Assembly (NCBI GenBank): GCA_042573625.1
Contig: JBHPCZ010000076.1
Location: 1 to 16,276 of the forward strand
DNA: 16,276 nucleotides
Origin: JBHPCZ01 sp042573625
GTDB lineage: Bacteria; Desulfobacterota; Desulfobacteria; Desulfobacterales; UBA11574
Direction: 5' to 3'
A model generated the notes under the pieces. That model worked only from the letters and a program-made list of their open reading frames with translations. It searched no databases and was not told the origin of the DNA. This document shows, in pieces, positions 15,454-16,276 of the stretch (position 1 is the first letter of the stretch; each line of letters begins with the position of its first letter). The position numbers and the translations under genes were made by a program.

Positions 15454-15472
15454 AATTGTCAAACCGGATCTC

Positions 15473-16240
15473 TTAGGATACCGGCTTGGTTATGGTGAAG
15501 GTGCCGTCTTTTTTAAAGGTCATTTCAGCGTCCATATAGTAGACATTTTTCATGGACGGTTTTAAGTCCTGGAGCATATAGTAAGATTCGCCGCTTCTGG
15601 CGCCGGTGCCGCAGATGAAAACGATAGGCTTGTCCGTTGGTAGCGAATTAACTTTACCCTCCAGATCATCGACAGGGATATTGATGGCGGTTTTCAGACT
15701 TCCCTTGGCAAATTCCTCAGCGTCGCGAACGTCAATCAGATAAACACTGTCCGGTTTATCGGCAACGAGTTCCTTGAAATACTTGATGTCAATGCTGCCC
15801 TCTTCTTCTCCGGCTTTGATCTGAGGGGTCGTTTCGTGGGCGGCGGTTGTATTTTTTGCAAATGCCTTCCATCCGGGATACCCGGCCGAAAAGACCTTTA
15901 CGTTGGTATATCCCAGCGCAATGGCTTTTTGGGCTGACTTATGGCTGAGTTTGCACTTGAATCCCCCGCAGTAAAAGACCAGCAGTTTGTTCAAGTCTTT
16001 GGGCAGCTCTGCCTTCATCTCGTCAAATTGTCTGTCCGGAATGCTGATGGCAGTGGGAATATGTCCCTTAACGTATTTCGGGCGTTTGGGGCGCGAGTCG
16101 ATCAGAACCATGTCGGCGTTTTTGTCGATCTGTTTGCCAAGCCACTCCGCAGAAACTGAAGGATAATTTCCCGCCACTTTCATCCACCCGGGGAAACCTT
16201 CAGCAAACACCTTGACATTGGTATAACCGAGTTTTTGGGC
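15473..16240 (-). CDS. Multi-domain rhodanese-like sulfurtransferase, 5' end missing or corrupted
   Basis: The readable part encodes about 255 residues with the end of one rhodanese-like domain (KLGYTNVKVFAEGFPGWMKV) and two further domains. Positions below count from the apparent ATG at 16261. The middle domain (about 35-133) has active-loop cysteine C98 in VFYCGGFKCKLSHKS. The third (about 155-250) has C217 in VFICGTGARSGE. Both cysteines could carry a persulfide, so the protein probably moves sulfane sulfur. KLGYTNVKVFAEGFPGW and ALGYTNVKVFSAGYPGW show internal duplication. An ATG exists at 16261, but it lies inside a 37-base segment (16240-16276) identical to part of the cytochrome b gene and is preceded directly by an in-frame TGA, so I treat it as false. 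A signal peptide is likely upstream if the protein serves the periplasmic octaheme cytochrome 84 bp downstream, but cannot be seen. Confidence 0.8.
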   Translation of the reverse strand, partial: AQKLGYTNVKVFAEGFPGWMKVAGNYPSVSAEWLGKQIDKNADMVLIDSRPKRPKYVKGHIPTAISIPDRQFDEMKAELPKDLNKLLVFYCGGFKCKLSHKSAQKAIALGYTNVKVFSAGYPGWKAFAKNTTAAHETTPQIKAGEEEGSIDIKYFKELVADKPDSVYLIDVRDAEEFAKGSLKTAINIPVDDLEGKVNSLPTDKPIVFICGTGARSGESYYMLQDLKPSMKNVYYMDAEMTFKKDGTFTITKPVS

Positions 16241-16276
16241 GTGGGAATATACTGCTTCCATTCACCGGTCGTAAAG
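16240..16276. repeat. Exact 37-bp copy of an internal cytochrome b segment at the window end
   Basis: Positions 16240-16276 are identical to 13523-13559, in the same orientation, and the match runs to the very last base. In 13523-13559 the sequence makes sense as the cytochrome b frame (TTGEWKQYIPT). At the window end it interrupts a rhodanese domain. This looks like a contig-end assembly artefact rather than a biological repeat. Confidence 0.85.

Overview
The window is a 16.3 kb stretch in which every supportable gene lies on the minus strand, so it reads from right to left. Gene content points to a Desulfobacterota (deltaproteobacterial) anaerobe, probably a sulfate- or sulfur-metabolising one. 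The grounds are a rhodanese / octaheme cytochrome c / membrane cytochrome b cluster, a eukaryote-like bifunctional glycogen debranching enzyme, and a PabB-PabC fusion. This assignment is an inference from gene content; there is no rRNA or other phylogenetic marker strong enough to fix it.

Right end (13.1-16.3 kb): an operon-like set encodes a multi-domain rhodanese (its 5' end is not recoverable here), a C-terminally anchored octaheme c-type cytochrome of the tetrathionate-reductase (Otr) type, and a four-helix membrane cytochrome b. The set ends in a strong hairpin terminator at 13037-13071. A perfect 16-bp stem-loop lies between the rhodanese and octaheme genes. The cytochromes look like a quinol-to-periplasm electron-transfer module acting on a sulfur (or nitrogen) compound. 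The last 37 bases of the window exactly repeat part of the cytochrome b gene, which looks like an assembly artefact and makes the apparent rhodanese start codon untrustworthy.

Middle (8.7-13.0 kb): lnt (apolipoprotein N-acyltransferase), then 490 bp holding a decayed four-helix-bundle (23S rRNA intervening-sequence type) gene flanked by inverted arrays of an 8-bp repeat. Next come prfB (release factor 2), with its programmed +1 frameshift intact, and a conserved HD-domain hydrolase.

Next (5.8-9.0 kb): a two-gene p-aminobenzoate (folate) operon, pabA followed by a pabB-pabC fusion with an 8-bp overlap. It is preceded by a leader of roughly 280 nt containing a strong hairpin and then a textbook intrinsic terminator placed directly against the pabA ribosome binding site. 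This suggests conditional termination.

Left end (1-5.6 kb): glycogen breakdown. A 1437-residue protein joins a GH13 glucanotransferase-like half to a GH133 amylo-1,6-glucosidase half, and is followed by a DUF3417-type alpha-glucan phosphorylase cut off by the window edge. Together they would debranch and phosphorolyse stored glycogen. I found no tRNA, rRNA, CRISPR array, transposase or phage gene.
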